Source of the DNA: an uncultured Sphingomonadales bacterium
Lineage (GTDB): Bacteria; Pseudomonadota; Alphaproteobacteria; Sphingomonadales; Sphingomonadaceae
Assembly (NCBI GenBank): GCA_903868245.1
Contig: CAIPUN010000113.1
Span: forward strand, 1-33,233
Direction: 5' to 3'
DNA: 33,233 bases
Shown piece by piece: positions 15,058 to 23,566 of this stretch. Every line of letters begins with the position of its first letter. Positions within the stretch are counted from its first letter, which is position 1. Position numbers and translations under genes: made by a program. The notes beneath the pieces were generated by a model. The model was given only the letters and a program-made list of their open reading frames with translations. It was not told the origin of the DNA and did not search any database.

Positions 15058-18024
15058 ATGAATGCATCACTCGATTCTACGCGCTTGTCTATCCGACCCT
15101 TTCATCGCAAGTCAGAGAGTGAAGTGCTTGCACCATTGGTTGTGGCTGCCACGGTCGATGGGGCAATGCGGGGCGATATCGTGCGCCGTGCGCGCAGCCT
15201 GCTCGATGATTTGCGGGACGTGCAGGCCGATGGCTGGGTAAATTCTTTCCTTCAGCAATATCGCTTGGGCACCGAAGAGGGCACGGCGTTGCTGTCACTG
15301 GCGGAGGCGTTCCTGCGCGTGCCAGATCCTCAGACGGCAGACCTTCTGATCGCGGACAAGCTGACAGACGCCGATTGGAGCGATCACAAGGGGCAATCGT
15401 CCAGCATGCTGGTCAACAGTGCCACTTGGGGCTTAGTGCTTGGTAAGGCCGTCCTGGGCGATAGTACGAGCACGTTGAAGCGCCTGATCGCAAGGGCAGG
15501 CGAACCCTTTGTCCGGCAGGCTGTCGGCGCAGCGATGCGCCTGATGGGCCAAGTGTTCGTCATGGGCCGTGACATTGACGAAGCTATGAAACGCATGGAG
15601 TCGAAAGACAATCGCGGCTTTACCGCGAGCTTTGACATGCTGGGGGAAGCGGCACGAACAAAGGCGGATGCCGAACGTTATTTTCAATCCTATGCCGCCG
15701 CGGTCGCTGCTGTGGGCCGCAACCCCGAACGCGGCCATAGCGTTTCGGTCAAATTATCCGCGCTCCACCCACGTTATGAAACCGCGCAAAGCGCAAAATG
15801 CGTGCCGGAGCTTGCCGAGATGGTACGTGAACTGGCGCATTCTGCGTCTGCGCTGGGGGTCCAACTGACGGTTGATGCTGAAGAGGCGGCGCGGCTGGAG
15901 ATGAGTCTCGACATTATGGAACAGGTCGCCCGCGATCCCGCCTTATCCGGCTGGGATGGGCTTGGCATGGCGGTGCAAGCCTATTCCAAGCGCGCCCGTC
16001 CCGTGCTTGCTTGGGCCGATGCCTTAGGCCGCGATACGTCGCGCATTGTACAAGTGCGCTTGGTGAAGGGCGCTTATTGGGACAGCGAAATCAAACATGC
16101 GCAGGAACGTGGCCTGAGCGACTTTCCATTGTTCACGCGGAAAGCGGCGACCGATGTGTCCTATCTTGCTTGCGCCAAAGATATGCTCGCCGCGCGCAAC
16201 ATCCGTCCGGCGTTTGCGACTCACAATGCTTTGACGGTCGCGACGATCCTCCAATGGACCGGCAAGCAGCGCGATTTTGAATTCCAGCGGCTCCACGGCA
16301 TGGGGGAGGGGCTGTTTGACCGCCTCGTGCGGGAGGAAGGCTATAATTGCCGCACTTATGCGCCCGTCGGTGGGCACCGTGACTTGCTCGCCTATCTTGT
16401 CCGCCGCTTGTTGGAAAATGGCGCCAACAGCAGCTTTGTGCATCAATTGGCGGACCAATCGATCAGCGAAGACGAATTATTGGCCGATCCGGTGGACAAA
16501 ATCATGGCCGTTGGTGGCACTAGCCATCCCGCCATTGCCGCGCCTGCAGATCTTTTTCAGCCAGAGCGCCGTAACAGCAGCGGCATCGATCTGGATGACG
16601 CGATGATATTGCAAGAAACCGCTGCCGAGATCGCCGTGCCATTGAACGTGAACGATGACGCAAGCGTTGGTCCGACCGATGCTGTGACAGCTGCGCTTGC
16701 GGCCTATCCTACATGGTCAGGCACATCCGTCGAAGCGCGCGCCGATTGCCTGGATCGTCTGGCAGACCTGTTAGAAGAAAACCGCAGCCGGTTAATGACG
16801 ATAGCGGTGCAAGAGGCCCGTAAAACGATTCCCGACGCGCTCTCTGAAGTGCGTGAGGCGATTGATTTTTGTCGGTATTACGCCGCGCGGGCGCGCACCG
16901 ACTTGGTCCCGATGGAACTGCCGGGGCCAACAGGTGAACGCAATGTCCTGCGCCATGAAGGCCGCGGCGTTTGGATTGCGATTGCCCCGTGGAATTTCCC
17001 ATTGGCAATTTTCTTGGGGCAGGTCGCTGCTGCCTTGGTTGCTGGCAATACGGTCGTGGCGAAGCCCGCGCCCCAGACGCCCGCCATCGGCAGGTTCGCA
17101 GTGGCACTGGCGCATGCGGCTGGCGTGCCTAAGGGCGCGTTGCAGATCGTGACGGGCGCAGGCGATGTGGGCGCGGCGCTTACCGCGGACACACGCATAG
17201 CGGGCGTGGTGTTTACCGGCTCCGTGCCTACCGCGAAGGCCATTGCGCGCAATTTGCTCGCCGATGATGACCGACCCTTAGTGCCTTTGATCGCCGAAAC
17301 GGGCGGCTTAAACGCGATGATAGTCGATTCAACGGCCTTGTCCGAACAAGTTGTCCGCGATGTTATCGTGTCGGGTTTCCAATCCGCTGGCCAACGCTGT
17401 TCGGCCTTGCGGCTTTTGTTGTTGCAAGAAGATATTGCGGAGCACACGCTGGACATGCTGCGCGGCGCGATGGATACGTTAAATGTCGGTGATCCTGCTG
17501 ATACAGCCACGGATATTGGGCCAGTGATTGATCAGACGGCCTATGATTTCTTGATGGCATATCGTGCCAGTGTGAAAGACCGGATCATGCACGAAATACC
17601 TGTTCCAGCCGATGGCCTGTTCGTGCCGCCGACGGTCATCCGGCTGGACGACATAAGCGATCTAAACCGCGAATATTTTGGTCCATTGGTGCATGTGGCA
17701 ACCTGGAAAGCGGGCACGTTAGAAGCAACCATTGCCCAAGTTAACGCCAAGGGTTTTGGCTTAACGATGGGGCTACACAGCCGTATTGCAGGCAGCAGCC
17801 TATTGGTCGAACAATTGGCGTGCGTAGGCAACCTCTATATCAACCGTTCGATGATTGGCGCGGTCGTTGGCAGCCAACCCTTTGGGGGCGAAGGCTTATC
17901 CGGCACGGGTCCCAAGGCAGGCGGGCCGCATTATTTGTATCGTTTCTGCGCAGAACGCACGACGAGCACTGATACGACAAGCGCGGGCGGCAACGCCTCG
18001 TTGTTGTCATTGGATGATAGTTAG
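15058..18024 (+). CDS. putA: Bifunctional proline dehydrogenase / L-glutamate-gamma-semialdehyde dehydrogenase
   Basis: PutA oxidises proline to glutamate in two steps. The 988-residue product has an alpha-helical N-terminal domain, then the FAD-binding proline dehydrogenase barrel (VDAEEAARLEMSLDIME, RLVKGAYWDSEIKHAQ, FQRLHGMGE). The aldehyde dehydrogenase domain follows, with PWNFPLAIFLGQ, catalytic Glu747 (AETGGLNAM) and nucleophile Cys781 (GQRCSALR). No ribbon-helix-helix DNA-binding domain precedes it, so it should not repress itself as E. coli PutA does. The frame is open to a TTG at 15031, but ATG 15058 is preferred; neither has a good ribosome-binding site. No separate proline transporter or Lrp-type regulator is adjacent. 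The 229 bp upstream contain no gene I can support. Confidence 0.97.
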   Translation: MNASLDSTRLSIRPFHRKSESEVLAPLVVAATVDGAMRGDIVRRARSLLDDLRDVQADGWVNSFLQQYRLGTEEGTALLSLAEAFLRVPDPQTADLLIADKLTDADWSDHKGQSSSMLVNSATWGLVLGKAVLGDSTSTLKRLIARAGEPFVRQAVGAAMRLMGQVFVMGRDIDEAMKRMESKDNRGFTASFDMLGEAARTKADAERYFQSYAAAVAAVGRNPERGHSVSVKLSALHPRYETAQSAKCVPELAEMVRELAHSASALGVQLTVDAEEAARLEMSLDIMEQVARDPALSGWDGLGMAVQAYSKRARPVLAWADALGRDTSRIVQVRLVKGAYWDSEIKHAQERGLSDFPLFTRKAATDVSYLACAKDMLAARNIRPAFATHNALTVATILQWTGKQRDFEFQRLHGMGEGLFDRLVREEGYNCRTYAPVGGHRDLLAYLVRRLLENGANSSFVHQLADQSISEDELLADPVDKIMAVGGTSHPAIAAPADLFQPERRNSSGIDLDDAMILQETAAEIAVPLNVNDDASVGPTDAVTAALAAYPTWSGTSVEARADCLDRLADLLEENRSRLMTIAVQEARKTIPDALSEVREAIDFCRYYAARARTDLVPMELPGPTGERNVLRHEGRGVWIAIAPWNFPLAIFLGQVAAALVAGNTVVAKPAPQTPAIGRFAVALAHAAGVPKGALQIVTGAGDVGAALTADTRIAGVVFTGSVPTAKAIARNLLADDDRPLVPLIAETGGLNAMIVDSTALSEQVVRDVIVSGFQSAGQRCSALRLLLLQEDIAEHTLDMLRGAMDTLNVGDPADTATDIGPVIDQTAYDFLMAYRASVKDRIMHEIPVPADGLFVPPTVIRLDDISDLNREYFGPLVHVATWKAGTLEATIAQVNAKGFGLTMGLHSRIAGSSLLVEQLACVGNLYINRSMIGAVVGSQPFGGEGLSGTGPKAGGPHYLYRFCAERTTSTDTTSAGGNASLLSLDDS

Positions 18025-18082
18025 GTCCTTACCCTAAACATCGCGCTTGCTTGGGTATCGTTGTTGGTGGCAAAGGAGCAAT

Positions 18083-18265
18083 ATGTCCGGAACAGAAAAC
18101 AATCAGCCCCGCCTCGCTGGCGGCATCTTCATTGCCTTTGGGCTATTAATCGGCGCCGTTGTTGGCGTTGCGATGGATCAACCGTCTGCGGGAACAGTTA
18201 TCGGCATGGCCATCGGCACCGTTATTGCGGTGGTGATCTGGATCATGGATCGCAAGCGTCGTTAA
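18083..18265 (+). CDS. Small two-helix membrane protein (60 aa)
   Basis: The product MSGTENNQPRLAGG... has a short polar head, two hydrophobic segments (about 13-30 and 36-53) and a positive tail MDRKRR, so both ends are probably cytoplasmic. The ATG at 18083 has AAGGAG at 18073-18078, 4 nt upstream; the in-frame ATG at 18047 has no such support. It ends 13 nt before the PQQ-type dehydrogenase gene, so they probably share a transcript. The family is not recognised, and a stabilising role for a membrane dehydrogenase is only a guess from position. Confidence 0.72.
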   Translation: MSGTENNQPRLAGGIFIAFGLLIGAVVGVAMDQPSAGTVIGMAIGTVIAVVIWIMDRKRR

Positions 18266-18278
18266 GGGAGCGAGTAAA

Positions 18279-19601
18279 ATGTGGAAGCATGTGCGCAATA
18301 TCGTTTTGATCGTCATTGTTCTGGCGCTTGCTGGCATTTGGTACATTACGCGGCCGGATGTTGCTAAGCTTCCACTTGATGCAGTTACCGGTGCGTCGCC
18401 CGAAATTACCGCGCCCCGCCCGGAGATTTTTCCGACCATCAAAGTGGCCGACGTAGATCGCTGGCAAGCTGGTGAGGCGCCCGTTGCTGCGCCGGGCCTC
18501 ATTGTCGAACGCTTTGCCGAAGGCCTCGATCATCCCCGCAATTTATATATGCTGCCCAATGGTGATATTCTGGTCGCCGAAACAAACTCGCCGCCGCGTG
18601 ACCTTGGCGGCGTTGAAGGCTTTGTGATGAAATGGCTGATGGGCAAGGCGGGTGCCGGTGTTCCTTCGGCTAACCGCATCACCTTGCTGCGTGATGCCGA
18701 TGGTGATGGCAAGGCGGAACTGAAAACACCATTTCTGACAGGGCTGAATTCGCCGTTCGGCATGGTACTGATTGGTGAGAAGCTCTATGTCGCCAACACC
18801 GATGGTTTGGTCGTTTTTCCATATAAAACGGGCGATACGAAAATTACCGCCAAGGGTAAGGAACTGACAAAGTTCAACGCCATGGCTCCTAACAACCATT
18901 GGACGCGCAACCTTGCGGCGTCGCCAGATGGTAAGAAAATCTACATCGCGGTGGGGTCAAACAGCAACATTGGCGAGCATGGCATGGAGACCGAAAATGG
19001 CCGTGCCATGGTGCTGGAGTATGACATCGCGAAGGACAAGAAAATTCCTTACGCCATTGGCATGCGCAATCCCGTCGGTCTTGATTGGGACAAAAAGGGT
19101 CGTTTGTGGACTGTCGTGAACGAACGCGACATGCTGGGTTCCGATATGGTGCCGGATTATCTGGCGCTCGTTGAATTTGGCGCCGATTATGGTTGGCCGC
19201 AACATTATTGGGGCGGATTTACCGATGCCCGTGTGTCGCCGCCAAAGCCAGCAAAGCGGGAATATGAACGCCGCCCGGATTACGCCCTTGGTGCGCATAC
19301 AGCGCCGCTTGGCTTGGCTTTTGGCTATAACGGAAAGCTGGGTGCTCGCCTGACCGAAGGGGCATTTGTTGCGCGCCATGGTTCATGGAACCGCAAGCCT
19401 GTGTCGGGATATGACGTGATCTTCGTTCCCTTTGCCAAGGGCGAACCCTCTGGCAAGCCCATCAATATCCTAACGGGCTTTTTGGACAAGGATGGCAATG
19501 CGCAGGGGCGCCCAACGATGCTTGCCATGGCAAAGGATGGATCGCTTTTAGTCAGCGATGACGTCGGCAATATCATTTGGCGGGTACGGGCGAAGAATTA
19601 G
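18279..19601 (+). CDS. PQQ-dependent sugar dehydrogenase (sorbosone dehydrogenase-like)
   Basis: The product has 440 residues with an uncleaved or cleaved N-terminal hydrophobic segment (NIVLIVIVLALAGIWYI), so it faces the periplasm. The six-bladed propeller shows family signatures: GLDHPRNLYMLPNGDILVAETN, NHWTRNLAASPDGKKIYIAVGSNSNIGEHG, AIGMRNPVGLDWD, DYGWPQHYWGG, LGAHTAPLGLAF and HGSWNRKPVSGYDVIFVPF. These fit the GSDH/YliI type, which oxidises aldose or sorbosone-type sugars using PQQ. No PQQ synthesis genes are in the window. GGGAG lies close to the ATG. The stop TAG (19599-19601) is made from the tip of the adjoining inverted-repeat element, so the C-terminus may have been set by that insertion. 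Confidence 0.88.
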   Translation: MWKHVRNIVLIVIVLALAGIWYITRPDVAKLPLDAVTGASPEITAPRPEIFPTIKVADVDRWQAGEAPVAAPGLIVERFAEGLDHPRNLYMLPNGDILVAETNSPPRDLGGVEGFVMKWLMGKAGAGVPSANRITLLRDADGDGKAELKTPFLTGLNSPFGMVLIGEKLYVANTDGLVVFPYKTGDTKITAKGKELTKFNAMAPNNHWTRNLAASPDGKKIYIAVGSNSNIGEHGMETENGRAMVLEYDIAKDKKIPYAIGMRNPVGLDWDKKGRLWTVVNERDMLGSDMVPDYLALVEFGADYGWPQHYWGGFTDARVSPPKPAKREYERRPDYALGAHTAPLGLAFGYNGKLGARLTEGAFVARHGSWNRKPVSGYDVIFVPFAKGEPSGKPINILTGFLDKDGNAQGRPTMLAMAKDGSLLVSDDVGNIIWRVRAKN

Positions 19602-19879
19602 GGTCAGGACCACTTAAATCCACCTTCGCGGCGTCAAAATGGCAAAGATATCGAAGCAAAATGTCCGCCGCAGGCAGTCATTCTGCCTGCAAGGGCATTT
19701 TATTTCGAGATCGAAGCCATTTTGGCGTCCTTTGGATTTGACCCATTTTGTCCATTGCCACGTTGGCAAGCTTGGACTTAGAACCACTAAGCCCTGCGCT
19801 TACCGCCTTGCACTGAACAAAATGGCCTCAAACCGCGAAGGTGGATTTAAGTGGTCCTGACCCTCGGGTCCTGACCCTA
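19599..19879. mobile_element. MITE-like multi-hairpin element
   Basis: This 281-bp non-coding element fills the gap between two convergent genes. The outer ends are 13-bp inverted (TAGGGTCAGGACC at 19599-19611; its complement at 19867-19879). A second, perfect 31-bp inverted pair lies at 19601-19631 and 19833-19863, so GGTCCTGACCC occurs twice at the right end, 14 bp apart. Inside is a long imperfect foldback (19632-19727) capped by GCAGGCAG/CTGCCTGC. A second foldback has CCATTTTGT (19743-19751) and ACAAAATGG (19817-19825), enclosing the small hairpin TTGCC/GGCAA. The ends start and finish in TA, as after TA-targeted (IS630/mariner-like) insertion; AAT also flanks it. No transposase is present, so it would be non-autonomous. 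The family is not identified. Confidence 0.7.
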
Positions 19880-20692
19880 AATCTTCCGTCCCGCGCGGCC
19901 GGCAAGCTCCACGGTATAATGCCATGCAATCCGGCCTGAGCGGCCGCCGCGCCCTTGGGCAAAACCCAGCGCATCTGCTTCGTCCCAGTCCAAGTCGAAA
20001 TGGCTGGCGTAGCTGCTGACCATGTGCAGATACGCGTCCTGATCAGGATATTGGAAGCCCATTTTAAGGCCAAATCGGTCAGCTAAGGCAAGACTGTCGT
20101 CGATGGAATCGCGTGTGTTCATGGCGTCGGCCTGTTCCTTGCCGTCGCGCTCAACGATGTTTCGGCGGTTGGATGTAACGCAAAGCCGGACATTGTTCGG
20201 ACGCGCCTCCACACCGCCCTCAAGCAATGACCGCAATAAACGCGCATTTTGGTCGTGCGGCTCGAACGAGATATCGTCTATAAATAACAAATAACGCCGA
20301 CCCGACGCGCCCAATTCTTCAAACAACGCTGGTAGGCTCGTTAAATGACTTGAGGCGGCTTCGACCAACGCAATGAAGAAACCGTCTTCCTGCAGTGCAG
20401 CCACCACAGATTTAACCAAGGCCGATTTGCCCATGCCGCGGGCGCCCCATAACAGGACATCATGCGCGGCTGCACCCGAGGCGTGTCGCCGGCAATTTTC
20501 ATATAGATCCGACTTTTGCCGGTCGACCCCAACGATGAGGTCAATCGGTAATGGCTGGAAATCATGCACCGCTGCCAAGGCCGTTCCGTTCCAATGATAT
20601 GCAGGCGACGACGATAGATTGATTGGCGGCGCTGGCGGGGGTGACAGCCGCTCCAGCGCTTCGGCGATACGTTTGAGCGTCTGCTCGTTCAA
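19877..20692 (-). CDS. AAA+ ATPase of the DUF815 family
   Basis: This 271-residue cytoplasmic ATP-binding protein has Walker A GARGMGKS (83-90), Walker B RYLLFIDDISF (133-143), a sensor-like VTSNRRN and the family's LADRFGLKMGF segment with an Arg finger-like position. The DUF815 family is widespread in proteobacteria and its role is unknown. The start is TTG at 20692, which overlaps the stop of the acyl-CoA dehydrogenase gene as TTGA. GGAGGAA in that gene's last codons sits 8 nt upstream, which supports this rare start and implies translational coupling. The TAG stop lies in the tip of the MITE-like element. Confidence 0.88.
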   Translation of the reverse strand: MNEQTLKRIAEALERLSPPPAPPINLSSSPAYHWNGTALAAVHDFQPLPIDLIVGVDRQKSDLYENCRRHASGAAAHDVLLWGARGMGKSALVKSVVAALQEDGFFIALVEAASSHLTSLPALFEELGASGRRYLLFIDDISFEPHDQNARLLRSLLEGGVEARPNNVRLCVTSNRRNIVERDGKEQADAMNTRDSIDDSLALADRFGLKMGFQYPDQDAYLHMVSSYASHFDLDWDEADALGFAQGRGGRSGRIAWHYTVELAGRAGRKI

Positions 20693-22425
20693 GCAGCCAG
20701 TTCCTCCGCATCAAGGGCGTAGAGCAATTCCGCCCCTGCCATCGATGTGCCTTTATGGGCGATAGCCTCTGGCACCATGACGTCCAGATAATAACGGCAG
20801 GCAGCGACCTTGCTGCGCAAAAATGCGCTGGTGTCGCCATTGGCGATGTCGGCTTGCGCAGCGCGCAGCTGCTTTAACATCAACCAACCCGACGTCACGA
20901 CCGCCATCATGTTGGTATAGGCGTAGCTGCCTGCCAAACGGTCATCAACGTCCGCGCCGCGCATATATTCGGTCACTTCAGCGGTAGCCGCGCACAGCGC
21001 AGACAGGCCGGAATGACCCGCCGCGTCCGCCGAAATCGAGGCAAGATGATTGCGGATGACGTCGCCGCCTTGCATCGCCAGCTTGCGGCCAACCAAGTCT
21101 GCGGCTTGAATACCATTGGTGCCTTCGTAAATCGCTGCGATGCGGATATCGCGATAATATTGGGCTGCGCCGGTTTCTTCGACAAAGCCCATGCCGCCAT
21201 GCACTTGAATGCCAAGCGAGGCGATTTCGCTGCCCATGTCGGTGCCATAGGTTTTGGCCAGAGGCGTGAGGAGATCGACCATTTCCTGCGCGCCGGCCTC
21301 GCCCAGTGTGGCGCGGTCAACATAGCCGGAGGCGAGATATAATAAAGCGCGGATTGCTTGCGTCCCAGCCTTCATCCGCATCAACATGCGGCGGACATCG
21401 GGATGCTCAACAATTGCTACGGGTTCGCGTGATGGTCCGCTCGCCTTGGCTGATTGCACCCGCTCGCGCGCGAACCAGATCGCCTTTTGCGTCGCGGCCT
21501 CGGCAATTTGCACACCTTGCAGGCCGACATTAAGCCGTGCGTTGTTCATCATTGTGAACATCGCGCGCATGCCACCAAATTCGGGGCCAATAAGTTCGCC
21601 GATGCAATCGCCCTCTTCGCCAAAAGCGAGGACGCAGGTAGGCGAAGCGTTAAGGCCCATCTTATGTTCGATCGATACGACCTTGATATCATTGGCTTTG
21701 CCGATGCTGCCGTCTGTAGCAACCTGATATTTGGGCACGAGAAACAGCGAAATGCCCTTTGTCCCGGCGGGGCCATCTGGGGTGCGGGCGAGGACCAGAT
21801 GGACGATATTCTCCGCCATGTCATGGTCGCCAAAGCTGATATAAATTTTCGTGCCTTTAATCTGATAAGTGCCATCGCCGCGGGGGGTTGCGGTTGACTT
21901 CAGCGCGCCGACGTCTGAACCGGCCTGCGGTTCAGTCAGGTTCATCGTGCCTGAATAGGCGCCCGTTGACAGCTTGGGCAGAAACAATTCTTTCTGCCGG
22001 TCAGTGCCATGATGGTTTATCGCTTCAATCGCGCCCACCGACAAAATGGGGCAGAGTGCAAAGGCCATATTTGCGCCGCCAAGCGAATCCAGCGCGACTG
22101 TCGCCAGCGAAAAAGGCAGACCCTGGCCACCAAATTCCGCAGGCGCATTGATCGCGCCCCAACCATTTGCGACATAAGATTTATACGCGGCGACAAATCC
22201 ATCGGGCATCACCACTTTGCCATCCATTAATCGCGCACCAACGGTATCGCCAATGCGGTTCAGTGGTGCAAATTCCCCTTCGGCAAAGGCGCCAATGCCC
22301 TCAAGTATGGCCTGCACCATATCGGGCGTCGCATCGGCGAAACGCGCATGCTGCGCCAGCGCATCGATGCCGACGATATGCTTGAGGACAAATTTCTGTT
22401 CTGCGACAGGTGCTGAAAACGCCAT
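20689..22425 (-). CDS. Acyl-CoA dehydrogenase (DmdC-like)
   Basis: This FAD enzyme oxidises an acyl-CoA to the trans-2-enoyl-CoA. At 578 residues it is longer than classical acyl-CoA dehydrogenases and matches the subfamily with an extra C-terminal domain that includes DmdC (3-methylmercaptopropionyl-CoA dehydrogenase). Visible motifs are MNLTEPQAGSDVGAL (FAD/substrate loop), GTKIYISFGDHD, IQVHGGMGFVEETGAAQYYRD and the catalytic-base segment AAIYEGTNGIQA. Its substrate is not given by sequence, and no other dimethylsulfoniopropionate gene is nearby, so ordinary fatty-acid or branched-chain oxidation is as likely. It is followed by the coupled DUF815 gene and diverges from the Sua5 gene across 51 bp. 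Confidence 0.92.
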   Translation of the reverse strand: MAFSAPVAEQKFVLKHIVGIDALAQHARFADATPDMVQAILEGIGAFAEGEFAPLNRIGDTVGARLMDGKVVMPDGFVAAYKSYVANGWGAINAPAEFGGQGLPFSLATVALDSLGGANMAFALCPILSVGAIEAINHHGTDRQKELFLPKLSTGAYSGTMNLTEPQAGSDVGALKSTATPRGDGTYQIKGTKIYISFGDHDMAENIVHLVLARTPDGPAGTKGISLFLVPKYQVATDGSIGKANDIKVVSIEHKMGLNASPTCVLAFGEEGDCIGELIGPEFGGMRAMFTMMNNARLNVGLQGVQIAEAATQKAIWFARERVQSAKASGPSREPVAIVEHPDVRRMLMRMKAGTQAIRALLYLASGYVDRATLGEAGAQEMVDLLTPLAKTYGTDMGSEIASLGIQVHGGMGFVEETGAAQYYRDIRIAAIYEGTNGIQAADLVGRKLAMQGGDVIRNHLASISADAAGHSGLSALCAATAEVTEYMRGADVDDRLAGSYAYTNMMAVVTSGWLMLKQLRAAQADIANGDTSAFLRSKVAACRYYLDVMVPEAIAHKGTSMAGAELLYALDAEELAA

Positions 22426-22476
22426 GTTGAATAAAAATTCCTGTTAAAGCGGGTCTGCATCCGCCTATAGCCGTTA

Positions 22477-23433
22477 ATGATGTTTGGCTCAAATACCTTG
22501 GGGAATGGCTGGGTTGTACCCGCTGATGACGCTTCGATTGCGGCGGCGGCGCAGCTTCTTCACGCCGGACAGATTGTCGCGATTCCCACAGAGACGGTGT
22601 ACGGCCTTGCCGCAGACGCGCAAAATGCAGAAGCCGTCGCGCATATTTATGCGGCAAAGGGGCGGCCGGATTTTAATCCCCTTATCGTGCATGTTCGTGA
22701 TCGGAAAGCCGCAGAAAAGCTTGGCCTGTTCAACGCTACTGCGCAGGTACTGGCCGACGCGTTCTGGCCGGGGCCGTTGACGCTGGTTTTGCCGCTAAAG
22801 CAGGGCGCTCCCGTCGCCCGCGCGGTGACGGCAGGGCTGCCCACCATCGCCATTCGCTGCCCGAACCATCCGGTGATTCAGGCATTGCTCCTAAAAAGCG
22901 ATTTAAGCCTCGCTGCGCCCTCTGCAAACCGGAGTGGGGCAATCAGCCCGACACGGGCGGATCACGTCTTAAAAGGGCTTGGCGGGGCTGTGCCGATGAT
23001 TTTAGACGGGGGACCATGTTCTGCAGGTTTGGAATCGACGATTGTTGCCGTGCGCGATGACGGTTGGCAGGTGTTGAGGCCGGGGCCAGTCAGTGCCACG
23101 CTAATTGAGCAGACGCTCGGATACCCGCCTTTATCTGTGCCCATGAGCGCGATTGAGGCACCGGGGCAAATGGCTAGCCATTATGCGCCATCCAAGCCCG
23201 TCCGCCTGAACGTCACGGTCCCAGAAAAGGGCGAATATCTTATTGGTTTTGGCGCAATTGCGGGCGACGTCAATCTTTCGGCAACGGGCGATTTGGCGCA
23301 GGCCGCAGCGAATTTGTTTGAGGCATTGCACAATGCGGATGCGAGTTTGGCCACTGCTATCGCGGTCGCGCCCATTCCGCATGAGGACATAGGCATCGCT
23401 ATCAACGACCGGCTATCGAGAGCGGCTGCTTGA
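22477..23433 (+). CDS. L-threonylcarbamoyladenylate synthase (Sua5 type)
   Basis: This enzyme makes threonylcarbamoyl-AMP from threonine, bicarbonate and ATP for the t6A37 modification of ANN-decoding tRNAs. The YrdC domain (about 18-200) has IPTETVYGLAADA, the KGRPDFNPLIVHV basic motif, FWPGPLTLVL and APSANRSG. A linker and a C-terminal Sua5 domain (IEAPGQMASHYAPSKPVRL onward) make it the long, two-domain form (318 aa) rather than short TsaC. The start is a double ATG at 22477 and 22480 with no Shine-Dalgarno sequence and a short gap to the divergent gene, so a leaderless or very short-leader mRNA is possible. Confidence 0.95.
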   Translation: MMFGSNTLGNGWVVPADDASIAAAAQLLHAGQIVAIPTETVYGLAADAQNAEAVAHIYAAKGRPDFNPLIVHVRDRKAAEKLGLFNATAQVLADAFWPGPLTLVLPLKQGAPVARAVTAGLPTIAIRCPNHPVIQALLLKSDLSLAAPSANRSGAISPTRADHVLKGLGGAVPMILDGGPCSAGLESTIVAVRDDGWQVLRPGPVSATLIEQTLGYPPLSVPMSAIEAPGQMASHYAPSKPVRLNVTVPEKGEYLIGFGAIAGDVNLSATGDLAQAAANLFEALHNADASLATAIAVAPIPHEDIGIAINDRLSRAAA

Positions 23434-23566
23434 TGGGGATTGCTGTGCCGGTGTTATCCATTTCTGCACCGATCAAACTGTAAAATAAGTTGCATATTAA
23501 AACGCTATTTCATCCTTTGGATTATTCAACTATCATGTGCAATGGAACCGCGCAGGGGAGGGCCGT

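Noticed and set aside
14865-15122. 85-residue plus-strand frame before putA
   Set aside because: It overlaps the putA start in another frame, has no ribosome-binding site or recognisable pattern, and runs through likely promoter DNA.
19639-19860. 73-residue plus-strand open frame inside the MITE-like element
   Set aside because: It is built from the inverted repeats, ends inside the right arm, lacks a ribosome-binding site and shows no protein-like pattern. Such frames are a by-product of the repeat.
19599-19879. Retron or group II intron reading of the multi-hairpin element
   Set aside because: No reverse transcriptase lies nearby and no domain V-like or msr/msd arrangement was seen. Inverted ends with TA fit a non-autonomous transposon better.
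20689-22425. A dimethylsulfoniopropionate breakdown locus, from the DmdC-like enzyme
   Set aside because: DmdC-like acyl-CoA dehydrogenases are common, and no dmdA, dmdB or dmdD-like gene is present here.
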